From Fragilariopsis cylindrus CCMP1102 (Eukaryota; Bacillariophyta; Bacillariophyceae; Bacillariales; Bacillariaceae), in assembly GCA_900095095.1 (NCBI GenBank), contig FMBT01000315.1, positions 1 to 64,000 on the forward strand: a stretch of DNA of 64,000 bases. The letters are read 5' to 3'. A program made the position numbers and the translations under genes. How positions within the stretch are numbered: position 1 is the first letter of the stretch; every line of letters starts with the position of its first letter. The notes below the pieces were generated by a model, which saw only the letters and a program-made list of their open reading frames with translations, made no database searches and was not told the origin of the DNA. Shown here piece by piece: positions 20,942 through 33,036 of the stretch.

Positions 20942-22946
20942 ATGAAGATAATTAGTAGCAGAGAACTACTGATGTTGAGCACTAACATGCTGATCGCAGT
21001 CTTATTCTTATCAATGGTGGCGTCGGCACCTGTTCGGGAGGTAATTCAGCTTGTTGGAGACGGATACTCTCTTAATGTAGTCAGAGCGGATAGCTTTGGT
21101 AAGGGTACTGATGAGGATGACACGGCGTTAGACATTCCGGGTACGGCCATTAAGGCTGGTGCATTCGCAACATTAGTTGCTGCATTGGGTGCTGCCGATT
21201 TAGTCGGTGCTATTTCATCACCGAATGGTCCGTTTACTGTATTTGCACCAACTGATGATGCATTTGCTGCTCTTCCTAACGGACTCGTTGGTTGCTTATT
21301 ACAGGAAGAAAACCAACCTGTATTAAGAAAAATTCTACTGTATCATGTTGTTACCGGTCAAGTTTTATCATCTGATCTAACTGATGGAATGGAAGCCCCT
21401 ACCTTATTGGATGGGCAAGATGTTACCGTTGGTTTAATTGGTGGTGTCACGATTAACAACTCGAAAGTAGTCACGGCCAATGTATTAGCTACAAACGGTG
21501 TTATTCATATTATTGATCAAGTATTAGTACCACCATCAATTGATATTCCTGCCTTCCTTTCCACTTGCGATACGAGTGGTACGGCGCCGGTAACAGTGGA
21601 TGGCGTCGTAGGAGTAACAGACGTCGGATGCAAGCCTATACGTGAGTAATTTGAATTGCAGCCACGATACAAAAACGGGAACAAAACCATCTTTGTTTGT
21701 TTATGTGTTTGTGTGTGTGTATATATATATACATATATTTCGACGACGGAAACATCTCTCTGACTCCAAATTATTTCATTGCGTATGTTCCTTACAAAAT
21801 ACCCTATATTGAATAGACGATGTCCTCGTCGACGTTGGCGCCGAGGAATTTTCCTCCTTGCTTCTAAAGAGACGAATTGATTTTAAATATGGTGAATTCA
21901 CTGTATTTGCTCCTCCCGATCGAATTATTAACGCCGGCAGTGCCTCTCTTTTGATTGATGGTTATAATCTAACAACTATCAATGACGTATTGTTATTCCA
22001 TATCGCAGCGAATACAATAGAGAACGATATAGGAGATCCGTCGTTGAATTGTGGAAAGTCTCTACTTATGTTGAACGAAGATATGACAATGAACCAAGAA
22101 AGCAGTACTACTGAATGCGTAGGAATCGAAGTACTTCAAGTCGGTCCCGGAAATACCGCGTCGCGACCAGCACCGAAAATCGTCGGTAACGCTATTCAGG
22201 CTTGTAATGGTGTTGTATACACTATAGATGACGCCCTCATGCTACCGACGCTACCGAATATTGCCGATTCCAGTGATGATAATGACATGGAGTTGGACAT
22301 TCCTCGTACGGCCATTGATGCTGGTTTGTTTGATACGTTAGTTACTGCATTGGGTGCTGCCAACCTCGTTGGTGCATTAGCGGGACCCAATGGGCCATTT
22401 ACTGTATTTGCACCAACTGATGATGCATTCGCTTCATTACCTGATGGACTAGTTACTTGTTTACTACAAGAAGAGAATAAGGGTGAATTATCAAGTCTTT
22501 TATTATATCATGTTGTTAATGGTGTAGTTTTATCATCTGATCTAACTGATGGAATGGAAGCACGTACGTTAGAAGGAGACTTCGTTATAGTTGATTTAAC
22601 TGATGATATCATGATTAACAACTCGACAGTACTCGTGGCCGATGTATTAGCTACCAATGGTGTTATTCATATTATCGATGAAGTACTAGTACCATCATCA
22701 ATTGATATTCCTGCCTTCCTTTCAACTTGCGATACGAGTGATGATGTACCTACACAGTCGATGCCGACTGATCCGAGTCCAGGGGCTACACCTACACAGT
22801 CCCCTGTCCCCGGAAAACCGTCCACCCCCAACCCAACATTACAAATGCCCACTCCAGAAACCGTGAGTGGGGGAAACTATTTGCTTTGTTTCAACCAATC
22901 CCTAGTCATCGCGGTATCTACGTTTTTCCTGTTTTCATTTTTCTGA
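20942..22946 (+). CDS. Three-domain fasciclin (FAS1) protein, probably GPI-anchored
   Basis: Exons 20942-21641 and 21817-22946, joined across a 175-bp intron (GTGAGT donor, TTGAATAG acceptor). The joined frame is 609 residues. The N-terminus is a signal peptide (MLIAVLFLSMVASAP). FAS1 domain 1 (residues ~65-215) and domain 3 (~405-550) share GPFTVFAPTDDAFA, LLYHVV and NGVIHIIDxVLVP, so they are recent copies of one another. The middle domain is diverged (FTVFAPPDRIINA; NGVVYTIDDALMLP). A P/T-rich stalk and a C-terminal hydrophobic tail (SLVIAVSTFFLFSFF) preceded by small residues suggest a GPI anchor. FAS1 proteins usually mediate adhesion at the cell surface or in extracellular matrix; in diatoms they are linked with adhesion and mucilage. 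The repeated FLSTCDTS segment closes both domains 1 and 3. Confidence 0.9.
21700..21740. repeat. (GT)n(AT)n microsatellite in intron
   Basis: GTGTGTGTGT followed by ATATATATAT within the fasciclin intron. Confidence 0.85.
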
Positions 22947-23750
22947 TGATCTAAAACGGAAGGGAGCTGCTCCAAAAAACGCGGACTAGTTCCTTGTTCT
23001 GATTATCAATTAATAGTACCATACTAGGAGATCGACATGACTGGTATGGGCAGTCAAAACAATGCATGTATAGTAGTATGTCATCATCTATCTATTTGAT
23101 TAGTAAAATTTTATGCAAAATATATTCAAAATGTTTATTACTAATTTTAGTGTTATTAATCCCTACATAAATGCTAGATAAGAATGGCGACAGCTGAACT
23201 AGCGAGTTTGGTTGTTAGAAGAGACTCATCATTGCGATTTGGGCTGCCAATCAATCGAGCCCAAATATCGTCATCATGATGGTCAATATCAATGTCAGCT
23301 TCTATAAAGCTGTCGTCGAAGTACTCAGCGATTCAAAATCCATCCGACTTCCGTTGCTTGCTGGATGGATGACGATATATACGGTAGTGAGAAAAGTGAG
23401 AAGAGTGAAAAGGCGAAAAAAATCATTCGTGATTGATTCGTGGCCTTCTTTAGATATGCGACACAGTGTCTCGTGAATGGTTTCTCGGCGACTTGACATC
23501 ACAACATCATCCCGTTGCTACTTAACGTATGCAAGAAGGCAACGGCTGGATACGCTTCATCGCGCTTCAATACTGCTTTCGCGGACTGAACGAGATCGTC
23601 ACGACTACTTCCAAGAAGTTAAAGGCGGATCTCCCTGCTGTTTGTTTGATGGGCTTCTCATTTATCATCTTCAATGATCCAACACAACCATGCACATCAC
23701 CATAAAAAATAACAAACGAAATAAACAAAGCAATAACACACAAAGAAAGA
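22947..23750. other. Intergenic, no gene seen
   Basis: Several overlapping frames of about 65 codons on both strands near 23276-23680 have no protein-like features. The final ~60 bp are an A-rich leader of the next gene. Confidence 0.4.
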
Positions 23751-24653
23751 ATGACGAAAACAGTACTCATAGCTGGAGCGACAGGATACCTCGGGCGTTT
23801 CTTGGTGGCAGAATACATGAAACGAGAGGATTGGAATGTGATTGCTCTTGTACGAAAACCAGAGGGCGCACCCATGGCTACCAAATTAGTCCAAGGTGAG
23901 GTGACCAAACCCGAGACTTTGAAAGGCATCATGGACGATGGTGTAGATCTCGTCATTTCGGCAGTGGGCATTACCCGCCAAAGAGACGGACTGACTTATC
24001 GAGACGTCGATTACCAAGCCAATAAAAACCTGTTGGATGAAGCCATCGTGGCCAAAGTACCGCGATTCGCCTACATCCACGTCCTCCAGGGCAAAGCTAT
24101 GGCACATATAACGGCGATCAAAGCCAAAGAAGATTTTGTGACGGAACTAGAACAAGCGGTTCAAGATGGCAAAATTGAACTCGCCACCGTGATATGCCCT
24201 TCTGGCTTCTTTTCAGATATGCAGGATTTTCTGAATATGGCGAAGGGCGGTCGTGTCTACTTATTTGGGGATGGTAGCCATACTATCAACCCGATTCACG
24301 GAGAAGACTTGGCCAAGGCAACAGCGGATGTCATTGCTGAAGGACGAGCCACAGTAGATATCGGAGGGCCCGATATTCTTAGCCAGAAAGACATTGCCGA
24401 ACTAGCCTTTAGCGCTCTAGGAAAACCGATTAAAATCAGTTTCGTCTGGGATAGTATTCGCATCGGTCTGATCAAGGTATTACCATGGATAACTCCTCTC
24501 GCTATTTGGGGACCAACACAATTCTTTCTCACCGCCTTGAATATGGATATGGTCGGTGAGTGTCATGGTACACACCATTTGAAATATCACTTTGCACAAG
24601 CGGTTCAAGCAGAAAAAGATAGCGATATTCTCATGTCTGCAAAGTCGTCGTAA
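23751..24653 (+). CDS. NAD(P)-binding atypical SDR / NmrA-like protein
   Basis: 300 residues. The start KTVLIAGATGYLGRFLVAEY holds the nucleotide-binding GxxGxxG motif (GATGYLG). Then follow VIALVRKPEG (the second strand, whose R is typical of NADP preference), VDLVISAVGITR and VPRFAYIHVLQG. PIHGEDLAKATADVI and FLTALNMDMVGECHG complete an atypical short-chain dehydrogenase of the NmrA or isoflavone-reductase-like type. There is no catalytic YxxxK in the usual place, so it may be a reductase of unknown substrate or a redox sensor. The coding sequence is clearly GC-richer than its flanks and intron-free. It also resembles bacterial proteins in form, so transfer from bacteria is possible; high expression is the alternative. 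Confidence 0.85.
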   Translation: MTKTVLIAGATGYLGRFLVAEYMKREDWNVIALVRKPEGAPMATKLVQGEVTKPETLKGIMDDGVDLVISAVGITRQRDGLTYRDVDYQANKNLLDEAIVAKVPRFAYIHVLQGKAMAHITAIKAKEDFVTELEQAVQDGKIELATVICPSGFFSDMQDFLNMAKGGRVYLFGDGSHTINPIHGEDLAKATADVIAEGRATVDIGGPDILSQKDIAELAFSALGKPIKISFVWDSIRIGLIKVLPWITPLAIWGPTQFFLTALNMDMVGECHGTHHLKYHFAQAVQAEKDSDILMSAKSS

Positions 24654-25640
24654 ACTTTGATTTTACTAAATCCTGCCATTCACGAAGAGGCATACAAAAA
24701 GATCTCGGAACTTACACTACGTGAACTTTTTTATGAGTTGTCCAAATTTTCAACGTGGAAGGAGGACAGCATGATGTCAAATACTTCATAAATATTCAAT
24801 ATGTACTAATTATCAATTAAACAACTCGTTGAAACAAACAAATATTTTTAAGTATTACTTCATTGTTCTGATCTTTTGAAAGATAATTCTGGACTCAGCA
24901 ACATAACAGCTTGCTTTATCATTGTAAGTGAAATTTCTGTCGGTTTGCCCCAACCTCTGCAGTAGTTGGCAGATTGTCTGGTGTCCTTTGGATTTTATCG
25001 CTCGAATACGACGACGCGTAATAGGAGACGCTCTTCATTTGTTTTGTATGTGTAGAAATCTACGAGGAGAATGTACTGAAATTATCGGAATCACATCCAT
25101 CACGAAATCCGATCAAAAAGAGAAGATTGAATTTTGACACTTGGCACCTTGGTTCTTTTGGCAACATATCGGTACATCTGTCTTTCGTTTCTCCTTTCTG
25201 ACATTCATTTCCTTTGTAAATGCAGTAGCATACTGTCGTCTGTCTCGTCTCATCCCATCTCTAGGTAGTCTGCATGCTAGTACCATTGGATGGCTGCTTC
25301 CACCACTCTATCACAGGCCATGGGATGGAGGGGGTGTCTCGGCTTCGTACAGTACCCGCTACCTTTATAGCTAACTTTCTCGTACCATACGAATGAGTTC
25401 CACCAAAGACACTTCTCAGCAATGTCACCAAGCGCATATATTTTAACGCACATGTGCAGTCGCATTATCCAACAAATCGTATCGACCATTTCCTTGTCCG
25501 TGAGCCTTTCAAGGACGTTTTCAACGATTTCACTCAAATTATCGATGGCTATTGTGAAGTGATGGTTCCTATCCTTTTCAGGATACTTAATGTGTTAAAA
25601 CGGTTGTGAAAAGAGGAGAAATGTGGGAGGAGGATTAATT
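24654..25640. other. Intergenic, about 1 kb
   Basis: Small frames exist on both strands (for example leftward 25537-25277, which contains several C, W and Y residues), but none matches a family I know. This may include decayed sequence belonging to the orphan gene that follows. Confidence 0.3.
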
Positions 25641-27542
25641 TTAAATTATTTTCGTACTTAACGCGCGCAGACCGGCAGAATTGTATAGCCACGTCATATG
25701 TGCCTTTAAATCATTTAATTCAGCTGCTGTTTGTGGAGATCCAACAGCACCACCCCATCGGCGCAAGATCGTTGTAATATAATCATCGTAGTAATCAATA
25801 AATAGATTAAATTCTTCAATATTTGTGTAAAAAAATTGTAAATTTTGATCATAACAATGAAGTAACTGGGTTGGATAGCAATACCGACTTCCTAAATGTT
25901 TTCTATTCCATGCATTTTCGGTATGTAATATACCACCACCATCACAAACACATGAAGTGGATGTTCTTACCGGAATTGTACCCCTGATGTATTTAATGGC
26001 AGAAGCACCCATAGCCATGACGGTGATCGCTTTTTTTTGAGATGCATTTGATAATATTGCCTGGAAGGCAATGCAAAGGGTAGGCATCAAATGATAATAG
26101 TTGAATGGAATACCCATTACTGAACAAAATGTACTGATCTCCTGAAGATATTCGTTTTTATTTTCTGAACAAATAACTGACCTATCAATGAAACAAATTC
26201 TCTTATACATTTTTTGTAAAACTGCATTTCTGTCTTCCTCAAAATTTTCTGATGTTTGTTGTACATTCAATTCATTCATCATTGATGCAGGAATGATATT
26301 ATAAATCATCCTGATACACGGATTAATAAAATCAATCTTATTAGCTCTAGTTAATGGATTAATTTCATTTAGTACATCAACATACTTCATACATTCTTTT
26401 GGGGCATAATTTCCTATACATAGCACTTGAAAGTACTTGCTTGGGAACGAACCTAAATTTAATCTTGATCTATAATTAGAACCATGTTTTTTGTCTACAG
26501 CAGACACCAATTCACATAATTTTCTTCTATGTTCCACTGCATTTTCATATGCTTCCTCAATATTGTCGGTTGATGCTCTAATAATAACCTGTAGGGACCA
26601 CTTTAAGTATTCAATAAATAGTTCTGGTTCAGCACATGATGATTTCTTTCTTTCCTGCAATAGTTTTACTGTATCAATATTTTCTTGTGAAAAACCAACG
26701 TTAGCTAACTTTTGTTCATTTTCATTCATACTACTATAATCAATCAATTCATTTTTATGTAATCTCTCTAAAATTGTCCTTTGTACATCGAGATGTCTAC
26801 ATTTTGGTCTTGTAGTAAGCTCAATTTGTGTAGGTGGTACCATTTCATCTTGGTTGTTAGTAGCAACTTCCTCTTCTTCATTGTCATTATCAATAAATGC
26901 ATCATCTTGGTTGTTAGTAGCAACTTCCTCTTCTTCAATGTCATTATCAATAAAATTATCAATAAATGCATCATCTTCGTCTAGTATAAATTCATTATTG
27001 TCGTCTAGTATACGTTCAGCTTCAACTTCAACCTCACCATCAACGTCACCTACAACGTCACCATCAATAACATCATCAACGTTGATGGCATCAACTTCCA
27101 CTACATCGTCACCATCGACGTTGATGGTCGTATCGTCAGCATCAATGACGTTAACGTCCCCTACAACTTCCCCTACATCGTAACCATCAACGACACCTAC
27201 AACTTCACTTTCGATGTCCATTGGTGTGTCTTCCTCTACATCACCGGCAACTTCGATGTCCATCTCTGGTTGATCTTCATTATAGATAAGAGTACCATCT
27301 AATAGAATCGCACACACATTTTGTTCCCGGAGATTTCTTATCTCAACCATTTCTTCATCATATAACTCCCTCAGATCATCATTCCAAATATCAGTAGAAC
27401 CTAGATCTCCTGGATCTGGTAGAACTGGGAGTTGATGATCCGTAATATTCAAATTTTCTTCTTGTGGTAAATTATTATTTCGAGCGGTATTGAAATGTTG
27501 ACGGATTTCGTCGGACGTCAGTCTATTGTAATTCAAATTCAT
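25641..27542 (-). CDS. Orphan 633-residue protein with acidic repeat region
   Basis: Intron-free frame, strongly AT-rich. Residues 1-80 are N- and L-rich. Residues ~95-230 are acidic, with repeated VVGDV/DGDVVGDVDG units and two copies of a segment containing EEEEVATNNQ with flanking DDAFID (a DNA-level tandem repeat near 26845-26945). The C-terminal ~400 residues look globular and conserved in style (NYRSRLNLGSFPSKYFQVL; FIDRSVICSENKNEYLQ; AITVMAMGASAIKYIRG; a CVCDGGG cluster; TTILRRWGGAVGSPQ). No family recognised. An array like the terminal repeats of the 8491-12194 element lies just upstream, which suggests a related mobile or accessory origin. No transposase motif is visible. Confidence 0.6.
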   Translation of the reverse strand: MNLNYNRLTSDEIRQHFNTARNNNLPQEENLNITDHQLPVLPDPGDLGSTDIWNDDLRELYDEEMVEIRNLREQNVCAILLDGTLIYNEDQPEMDIEVAGDVEEDTPMDIESEVVGVVDGYDVGEVVGDVNVIDADDTTINVDGDDVVEVDAINVDDVIDGDVVGDVDGEVEVEAERILDDNNEFILDEDDAFIDNFIDNDIEEEEVATNNQDDAFIDNDNEEEEVATNNQDEMVPPTQIELTTRPKCRHLDVQRTILERLHKNELIDYSSMNENEQKLANVGFSQENIDTVKLLQERKKSSCAEPELFIEYLKWSLQVIIRASTDNIEEAYENAVEHRRKLCELVSAVDKKHGSNYRSRLNLGSFPSKYFQVLCIGNYAPKECMKYVDVLNEINPLTRANKIDFINPCIRMIYNIIPASMMNELNVQQTSENFEEDRNAVLQKMYKRICFIDRSVICSENKNEYLQEISTFCSVMGIPFNYYHLMPTLCIAFQAILSNASQKKAITVMAMGASAIKYIRGTIPVRTSTSCVCDGGGILHTENAWNRKHLGSRYCYPTQLLHCYDQNLQFFYTNIEEFNLFIDYYDDYITTILRRWGGAVGSPQTAAELNDLKAHMTWLYNSAGLRALSTKII

Positions 27543-28187
27543 TTTGTTTATTATTATTATTGATATTTATAATATAACTCTATCGGTGTTTATTTATTTT
27601 TCTAATTGGTTTTAGTGACAAATAAAAAATGTGACAGCGAAGTAAAAATGGTACAAAATGACAGCTAACAAATCTGACATCCAACTAAAAGATTGCAAAG
27701 ACTGCATTGAATATTTGAAACGACGAAAAGCGAATGAAAGGAATAATGCATAAAGCAAAAAATAATAAGCACGTGCTTATTTATTTTTTGTACAATAAAA
27801 GTTCATACAATACTGTACTTCCTCCGTCCGTGCAAAGGCTTGTCGTCCACCACGGGGATAAGCGCGATAATATGTAAACGCGCTAAAGCACAGAAGCGCA
27901 TCAAAAAAAGAATAAGAATAATAAGGATGGAACGATACTACTATACTCATGTACAGTAGTACAACAAAAAATCGCAGGTAAGCATTCAGGGCTTGACTCG
28001 ACTCGACTAGCTCGACTCACTGCTTAGTGAGACTGACTCACCACTCACTCTTCGTGTTACAACTAAAAACAACACAAGATCCGAATGAATCAATCAGAGT
28101 TCACAAAATCTAATCACAAGAAATTAAATTGAGAACACTGGTTCCCATCTTGACACAAATAAAAAAAGAAGGAAAGGAAAAGGAAAG
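27543..28187. other. Intergenic, holds a degenerate repeat array
   Basis: The repeat array is listed separately. The rest (27700-28187) is AT-rich and contains the leader of the rightward gene at 28188. A doubled GACTCGACT run lies near 27995-28018. Confidence 0.4.
27610..27700. repeat. Degenerate array related to the element's terminal repeats
   Basis: Shares order and words with 12057-12197: AGTG...ACAAATAAAA, then GACAGCGAAGTAAAA, GACAGCTAACAAAT, and an end CATCCAACTAAAAGAT (compare CAGCCAAGTAAAAGAT at the element's right end). It is diverged. No second copy was found at the other end of the 633-residue gene. Confidence 0.5.
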
Positions 28188-29168
28188 ATGCTTGTAACCT
28201 ATATCCGCACTATCATTAGCACCGCTGGTCATGTTTCATGTGTGTTCGTCCTATTCGGAAGTAATTTATTGATTAATGTTATCGATGGTACCGCTCGCTC
28301 TATAGTGAAAGTTATTTCGACTGTTACTCTGGCACAAATCGAACAAGATTCGAGAATACCTCATGCCGAACGTGTTCGTACCTTCCAAGACGATCATGAT
28401 GATTTGATCGTTTCTCGTGAAGGAACAGGGGCAAGTGAAAATGGAAAATTGGGTCCTAATCAAGTTATGAATGAACAGGAAACTTTAAAGAAAACTGTCG
28501 CATACGCGAAAGAAAAGTATCCTGAATTTAGCACTTCCAGTCTGGATATATTAGGAAATGAGAAAAAATTGAAAGAATTAGCAACGAATCTTATTTGTAA
28601 CGAATTAGGTGGAGATGATCCAAGTTTACTGTCTGACGACTTCCAATTTTTGTTTCCTGTGGTTGGTCCACTAACGAAAACTCAATTCTGTGAAGCATTC
28701 ACAAAGTTTAAGGTCCGAGAGGCATTCCCAACATCATCAGCAAATTTTTATAACTTTAAAATTGATCCATTAGAACCGAATCGTATATGGTTTTTTTCAC
28801 GTAGTGCGTACGAGCACCTAGGAACATTGAATTTTGGTCCATCAAAATTCCCAGCAACGAACAAACGGATATGCTTACCACCACAATGTTTTTCGATGAG
28901 TTTCAACCCTGAAGGTAAATGTTACAAACTCACCGGTGGATACAACGTCGATCGGTCTGTTGGAGATACTGAAGGATTAGGTGGAATGTTCGGTATCATC
29001 CATGCTTTGGGACTGATGAAGTTACCATTTCCGGAAGGGCGTCCTTGGAAAAGATCGTTGATGTGGGAGGCATTTACACTTAGAGTACCCCAAATTATTG
29101 ATGACTGGAAAGCTGTTTTGAAGGTGGCGCCTGAGCTCAAAAGTGAAGAGAAACCGAAAAGCCAATAG
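28188..29168 (+). CDS. NTF2/SnoaL-like domain protein
   Basis: 326 residues. The N-terminal ~35 residues are hydrophobic (CVFVLFGSNLLINVID) and may be a signal anchor. Residues ~125-270 have the layout of an NTF2-like alpha+beta fold: a helix pair (LKELATNLICNELGGDD), LLSDDFQFLFPVVGPLTK, FCEAFTKFKVREAFP, and strands ending FSMSFNPEGKCYKLTGGYNV. A closing segment is GLGGMFGIIHALGLMKL followed by PFPEG. NTF2-like domains bind small hydrophobic ligands or act as simple enzymes; no substrate can be named. I know similar proteins as a recurrent type in marine algae, without function. There is a long poly-A-like leader (GAAAGGAAAAGG) before the ATG. A clean, well-composed frame supports a real gene. 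Confidence 0.7.
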   Translation: MLVTYIRTIISTAGHVSCVFVLFGSNLLINVIDGTARSIVKVISTVTLAQIEQDSRIPHAERVRTFQDDHDDLIVSREGTGASENGKLGPNQVMNEQETLKKTVAYAKEKYPEFSTSSLDILGNEKKLKELATNLICNELGGDDPSLLSDDFQFLFPVVGPLTKTQFCEAFTKFKVREAFPTSSANFYNFKIDPLEPNRIWFFSRSAYEHLGTLNFGPSKFPATNKRICLPPQCFSMSFNPEGKCYKLTGGYNVDRSVGDTEGLGGMFGIIHALGLMKLPFPEGRPWKRSLMWEAFTLRVPQIIDDWKAVLKVAPELKSEEKPKSQ

Positions 29169-29530
29169 TTTGCCGTTGTAAATTTGTTTCGAAGAAGAAC
29201 GTCATACTTTTCTAGCATTATTATTAATATTAATAGTAACAATATTATCTATCTTGTATCGTGTCAAAATATTCACCCTACCTACTGTATCTCAATAGGA
29301 TAGAAAATCAATAGCTTTTGATTCTACATAACAATACCATATGATGATTCTAGCTACTAAGAAAGATGAGCCTATCGTTGCATAGTTAGGTTTTACTATA
29401 ATATTGAAAGTTAGCTACACGCTTTTTTTGTCATACCAGTAATGTAAGCTTGGTGATAGGAAAATGGAACAAGAGCTAAAGTGCAATATTAAGTCGACGC
29501 TAAAGTGGATGGCTTGCTTTAATGTATTTT
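29169..29530. other. Convergent intergenic region
   Basis: The 3' flanks of the NTF2-like gene and the Myb gene meet here. No gene seen. Confidence 0.4.
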
Positions 29531-32500
29531 TTACACACCAACAGATGGTGCAAGTACACCTTTCATTTTTATCCAATTTGTTATATTGACTCCTCTCTCC
29601 TTTTTCACTCTAGACAATTTATTGGCTATTCTGGCCTTCTTCCGCAGTCGCGTTGACGACTCGTTTACGCCATCATCGTAGTTTTTCAGTTTTGCATTTA
29701 TATCTGTGAGATGAGAAATAATTTTCATTTGTTTGGCAGTGCTAAGCTTCTTAGATGGGGCCACGGCGCCTGGTTTTGTCGTTGCTTGATGATATTTGTC
29801 CTTCACTTCAGTCATCAATTTTTCGGCCTGGTCTCTAATAAAACGCCGCTTTTTCTTCGGCATACGCGTATCGTCTATAATCGTTTGACCGACATTCTGT
29901 GCATTAATTTGTTGACTTATTCCTTTGCTTAGATCGGTGGGAATTTTCCTTTTCTTCAAGATTCTACATGTACTACTGGCATCGGGTACTGCAACCCTCG
30001 TTTCCCCGCTAGCCTGTTTTTGATTCGGTATGATGTTTGATTCCATATCTCGGACAATAGGAATACGGTCCTTGGAAACCTTTCTTCTTGCTTTGGGTAC
30101 TTCAGTACGTCCAGTCAACGCGACAGAACTCGCCGTCTTTTGATCAGAAACATCCCTCTTAGGAAGTGATACGCCGTCATTATCATCGTCATCTTCTTCT
30201 TCACTATCATCAAGAACATATCGCCTTCTCTTTTGTGGAGTAGGCCTCTCGTTTCTTTGATTTGAGATACCAGAGTCCTCTGATGGTATAGGTTTTTCAG
30301 TTCTTCGATTTGAGATACCGGAATCCACCGTCGCCTTGACACCTTTAGAGTCATCCTTTCGACTCGCTTTGCCGCTCGTTCCTTTACTTTCTTCCTCATG
30401 GAATCGTTTTTTCTTTGGAATTGACGCCTCAACGTTTCGATTTGTAACGTTGGAAGTCGTCGTCTTCGCAACTTTACCATCATCTTTCTTATTCGCTTTA
30501 TTTTCCGTTCCTCTACCGATGCTACTGTCAGATGATCGTTTTTTCTCTGGCGTTTTTACAGCTAATCGATTCATATTCTTTGGAATCGCTACAACTAATC
30601 GATTCATATTTCCATCATCGTTAATCATCTTTTGTCTTTCTTCATCACTATGTTGTTTTTCGATACGTAGCGTATTGAGTTGAGATTTGCTGTTTTGATT
30701 ACCCGCGGTTCCGTTACTCTCCGTAAATGATATGCTTTTAACAGTACTCGCCTTTAGTATGTCACCACTAATATCCTTTGTCGTCGTCGCATTGTCTTTT
30801 TGCTTTTGTTGATCTTCAATAGATTTATGTTGTTCGATTAAAGAACGTGCCCAGCTGATGTAAGGCACATCCCTGAACGATTTCAATGGTATATATCTAT
30901 TTGGATCATCTCTGGCATCAATCAAATTCTGCATGAGTTCCCGAATATCTCCTACTGTTGGCAAATTATTCGCTAGTAGAATATCTTTCAAATGCCATTT
31001 ATCGGGCGTGCCGTAATCCTGTAATGAGCCACATAAATTACGTATCCATTCTCTGTTGAGTGGACCCTGTGTCCATCTGACGTCAACTAAATCCCTGAAC
31101 GATTTCAAAGGTAGTTTACGATGTGTGTCATCCCTAGCACGGATCAAACTTTCAAGGAGGTTTTTAAGCGTCCCTCTTATTGACAAACTATTTGCTCGTA
31201 AAATATCACCCAAATGTTTCGTCTTAGGTTCCAGAGAGCCGAAAATAGATCCAATCCATTTCCGATCTTTGTCTGGAAGTTGTTCGATACAATTTAGAAG
31301 TGTTTCCACCTCACTTCGATTCGTGATCATCTTACTGGAGAGTTCCTTTTCTGATGATCCAGCTCCTGCTTTGACGTGGTCTTCGAGCGTGGTGATTCCG
31401 CTTGCAGATACAGCAGCGTTGCCCTTGGACTTACCGATACTATCTTTATTGTCATGCGCTGATGTGCATTGTGACCTGACCAGCGATTTCGATTGTAACA
31501 AAGCAGCTGATTCCGCTGGTGATGAAGCTTTTGGATCCCAACGATTCTTCGTCTTCGTCGAGATAGTACCTGGCTTCATATCAATCGTAGATAAAGAAAT
31601 TCCTTTCCCGTTATCAGCTCGAGGCTCGTTCGAGTTTCCATTCATTGTTGGTCTATCATTGTTGACAGCCAGAGAAGCATCGCGATTAGATTCGAGGTGA
31701 CGATCGGGGGTGTTTATATTCTGCTTTGTTGCTGCATCGGCAGTCGTTACTACCGATTTATTCTGGTTGGTAATGGGCATATCGTTGATCCCCGCTTTGT
31801 TTTTGCTGCTATTATTAGTATAAACTTCCTCGGCAGTTTCTGCGAAAGAAACACCGGGGATAACAACAGTAGATTTAGCTTTTTTGGTGATGAATGGTGT
31901 ACCGTCGGAAGACGATCCATTCAAATTCTGAAGGATTTCTTTCTTCTTCTTACTAAAAATAGTGGAATCCTCGATTGTCGCCATTTTTCCATTAGTGTTT
32001 GTGTCACTTTTCGAGAAAGAAGCGCCAGGGACGACGACGGAAGATTTAGCTTTATTATTGGTCGGAGTTCCTGGTCTTTCTGCATATTGAACGGCTCGTT
32101 TGCAGCTGGAAATTCCAACTGTTTCTGATACATTCGTTGTTTTGGTTTTCTTAGAAGAAGGCAGTGGAAGAGTATCGATGCTACTACTGTGCTCCCGTCG
32201 TCGTTTCTTTTTGGGTGTTGTTTCAATTTCAACTATGACAGACTTTTTGTTCGGATCTATCACCATCTGCTTCGTTGTCGTCGTCGATTTTTTACGAGGT
32301 ATCGTTGCGACCACCTCTCCCGCCAACATTAACCGCTTTTCTTGATGATATGACGAAGGTGGTGGCTTTTTTTGACGTGAATCATTATGAGACTCGTTAG
32401 AATATTTTCTACTCAATTTTTGCTTTTGCTGTTGCTGCGACAATGACAACGCCGAAGATGATCCTGTTGTTCCCTCCGTATGCTTCTTCTTGCTGCTTTT

Positions 32501-33002
32501 CGTTCGACTCACCAACTTAGGTCCATCGTCTCGTCGTCCCCGTACAACTGCTTCTTCTCCTTCTTCTTCTTCTTTTGCTTCAAGTAATGGATTATTACTG
32601 GCAAAATCATTATGCAGCCACCGCTCACGACAATGCTTACCTTTTCTTCCTGGAATATTCCTTGCAATTTTTTTCCATTTCTTGAATGAACCATGCACTT
32701 TTACCAATTGAATCAGTTGACGATCTTCTTCTACCGTCCATGGAACTATAATTGCTCCTGATGTTTGTGCTGCTAGTTTAGTAGGAGAGAAATGCTTTGA
32801 TTGCTGTTCCTCTATTGCCAATGATTCAAGATCAACTGCCGACGGTGTCGTAGTAGCGTTTTTGGTTCCGTCGAATGTCATCGTCGTTGCTGTCGGTGTC
32901 GACGGAGTGGGAGGATTCAAACTACTACGATGGACGTCATTATTGCTTTGCGTATTCACTGATGCTACTTTTACCTTTTTACGTGGAATTGTTAGTAGCA
33001 AC

Positions 33003-33036
<34 letters not shown>

